A stretch of 64,000 nt of DNA from a virus, in IMG/VR virus record IMGVR_UViG_3300008448_000014, positions 49,910 through 113,909 of that record; one strand, 5' to 3'. Every line of letters begins with the position of its first letter. The stretch's first letter is position 1. Position numbers and translations under genes: made by a program. Below the pieces are notes generated by a model, which worked only from the letters and a program-made list of their open reading frames with translations, did not search any database and was not told where the DNA came from. This document shows positions 63,901-64,000 of the stretch, piece after piece.

Positions 63901-64000
63901 TAAATCAAGAGGACTTGGAGAACAATTTCTTAGAAATATATCAATGGATGAGAATGAAGCTGGATATGGACAAACAAATCCTATTACAGGTGAATTAATT
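60917..64000 (+). CDS. giant cargo protein with PD-(D/E)XK nuclease motif (partial)
   Basis: ATG at 60917 and 1028 codons without a stop; the gene continues past the window. Residues about 200-275 look like a degenerate zincin: E206-E-A-M-H210 in place of HExxH, followed by VKLKEEAIAQVLADRM. Residues about 455-500 carry a RecB/Cas4-like nuclease motif: E466 in FMSEVKIFD, G-T-V-D481 and I-L-D495-W-K497. The remaining part is helical. Such nuclease-bearing proteins follow the polymerase gene in crAss-like phages and are probably injected. They may cut host DNA or process phage DNA. No other domain recognised. Confidence 0.8.
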   Translation, partial: MSCDLGIQRITKKVLNNKPWFEYQEGDKYIRIIDSPSGKINQSNYKGVADTTASAINKAINKGYKNIGDIAYSIFLNGKGVVELNPSKKQLDLLNAQREEEIAEIQQEVDEENQIKEFDKLNQEANINIEEGEVSPMLQLQKEGQKAASPKLIKLMKEFIKQIGVDYKLVENIVVNGKKQDANGVALIMQKLIQVVEGQEDVALPEEAMHFAVEIIKQTNPKLYQQLLKEINDHSKLNEVIALYGDHPLYQKDGRRDIVKLKEEAIAQVLADRMEDVVARTWWQKILDWLTPRFLKAGFDKASMDVLAGRLASVEDIDVSKGSAYFQLQKGEQVFNDLLETSKRIETKDGGYELDGIKSVRRVSDFAKEFYERIFPQIGKTAFEDAVNTLKAEKGTAGHADIEHALKVLVDPETGLLRDQMLDDEDYVSELNSNDRRMYEILRDNLKERLLSFNEGNNKGTRFMSEVKIFDKKRKIAGTVDFIAVTPEGKVTILDWKFMDLDTDKYEDIPWYKVEAWRIQMGKYKDIVATNYNVKSQDFDQTRMIPILAKYTKADFEKEILPRLLEIRIGSTNVQNIQEDYLLPLGTMDEKTGNKKIDKLIEKFNATYRKLAEEKVNENERGSKAEQLNSLYKAIRHLQIKGNIVPLINQAKILNKQVSMLLKRYKTDFEGKEPSEVDSDKINAFAGMIRVHLEALQPYLDLKQLGTLLTDETEENDKLKIELSLTRDKVEDFISELVDLDETFGEKFNNTSSTPEKVVKGISKWFSSISTIQVANIQTLYKLANKAFALANIETTEQVKRLENLKDEYQTWASSKGLNVGNYFNILMKKDKNELIDQYSNEFYDELKKRIAKKDYNWILNNVNQDLYRAHLEELTEKEIQEILSRPRVGTEEDVKASIKKDMAKIYNKYDLTTKTSNGWLIYKQVKLFPIIDKWESAEWKELNKPENAPAKKFYDYIVERNKYFQSVGYLNGKAAKRFLPWIRQGFTEGLIFDGKSRGLGEQFLRNISMDENEAGYGQTNPITGELI

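Noticed and set aside
9469-64000. Stop-codon reassignment, as known in some crAss-like phages.
   Set aside because: Genes are intact in the standard code, and TAG (9834, 10893, 23790) and TGA (10642) are used as normal stops.

Overview
The window is a stretch of a double-stranded DNA phage genome of the crAss-like type (Crassvirales), very probably infecting a member of Bacteroidota close to Flavobacterium. The evidence is a strongly A+T-rich sequence, promoters of the Bacteroidota form (TTG/TTTG, about 20 bases, TAnnTTTG), no need for Shine-Dalgarno sites, signal peptides of the Flavobacterium kind, and the order terminase - portal - scaffold - capsid - ring proteins - IHF-like protein - ring protein - giant muzzle protein - giant cargo proteins carrying a phage RNA polymerase. 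Genes end with TAA, TAG and TGA, so the standard code is used. No host gene, integrase, tRNA or CRISPR array was seen.

Left part (1-9127, minus strand): about two dozen small, tightly packed genes, often with ATGA stop-start overlaps. They include a cut-off metallophosphoesterase, one secreted protein, two lipoproteins, several one- or two-helix membrane microproteins and several modular small phage proteins. Most have no known function; they look like an accessory or host-takeover arm. Within it, about 2765-3390 has no gene but holds a dense set of hairpins ending in a perfect intrinsic terminator on the minus strand: a candidate large structured non-coding RNA, and the best candidate here for something undescribed. 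A higher-expression-type gene (8612-9127) closes this arm.

Middle (9128-9468): a divergent control region with an inverted repeat and a good promoter pointing right.

Right part (9469-64000, plus strand): the late morphogenesis programme. Small genes, including an HU/IHF-like protein and a zinc-ribbon protein, lead through a chain of TAATG couplings to TerL (12004) and portal (14025), then the acidic scaffold-like protein and the major capsid protein. Next come head/neck proteins, a block of tail-fibre-like proteins sharing an N-terminal module and threonine-rich linkers, a metallophosphoesterase, ring proteins around an IHF-like protein, and the 1925-residue muzzle-like protein. Two large zinc-ribbon/metallopeptidase-type or structural proteins and an 875-residue cargo-like protein follow. 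A 4266-residue protein fuses a zincin-like metalloprotease, a DFDID-type RNA polymerase and a C-terminal NADAR domain. The last gene (60917 onward, cut by the window end) carries a PD-(D/E)XK nuclease motif.

Three free-standing homing endonucleases (two HNH, one GIY-YIG) sit between essential virion genes; one has a clear promoter of its own. The plan is that of a podovirus-like particle that carries its own RNA polymerase and associated enzymes in the capsid and injects them with the DNA. Family assignments below rest on motifs and gene order read by eye; no database search was run.
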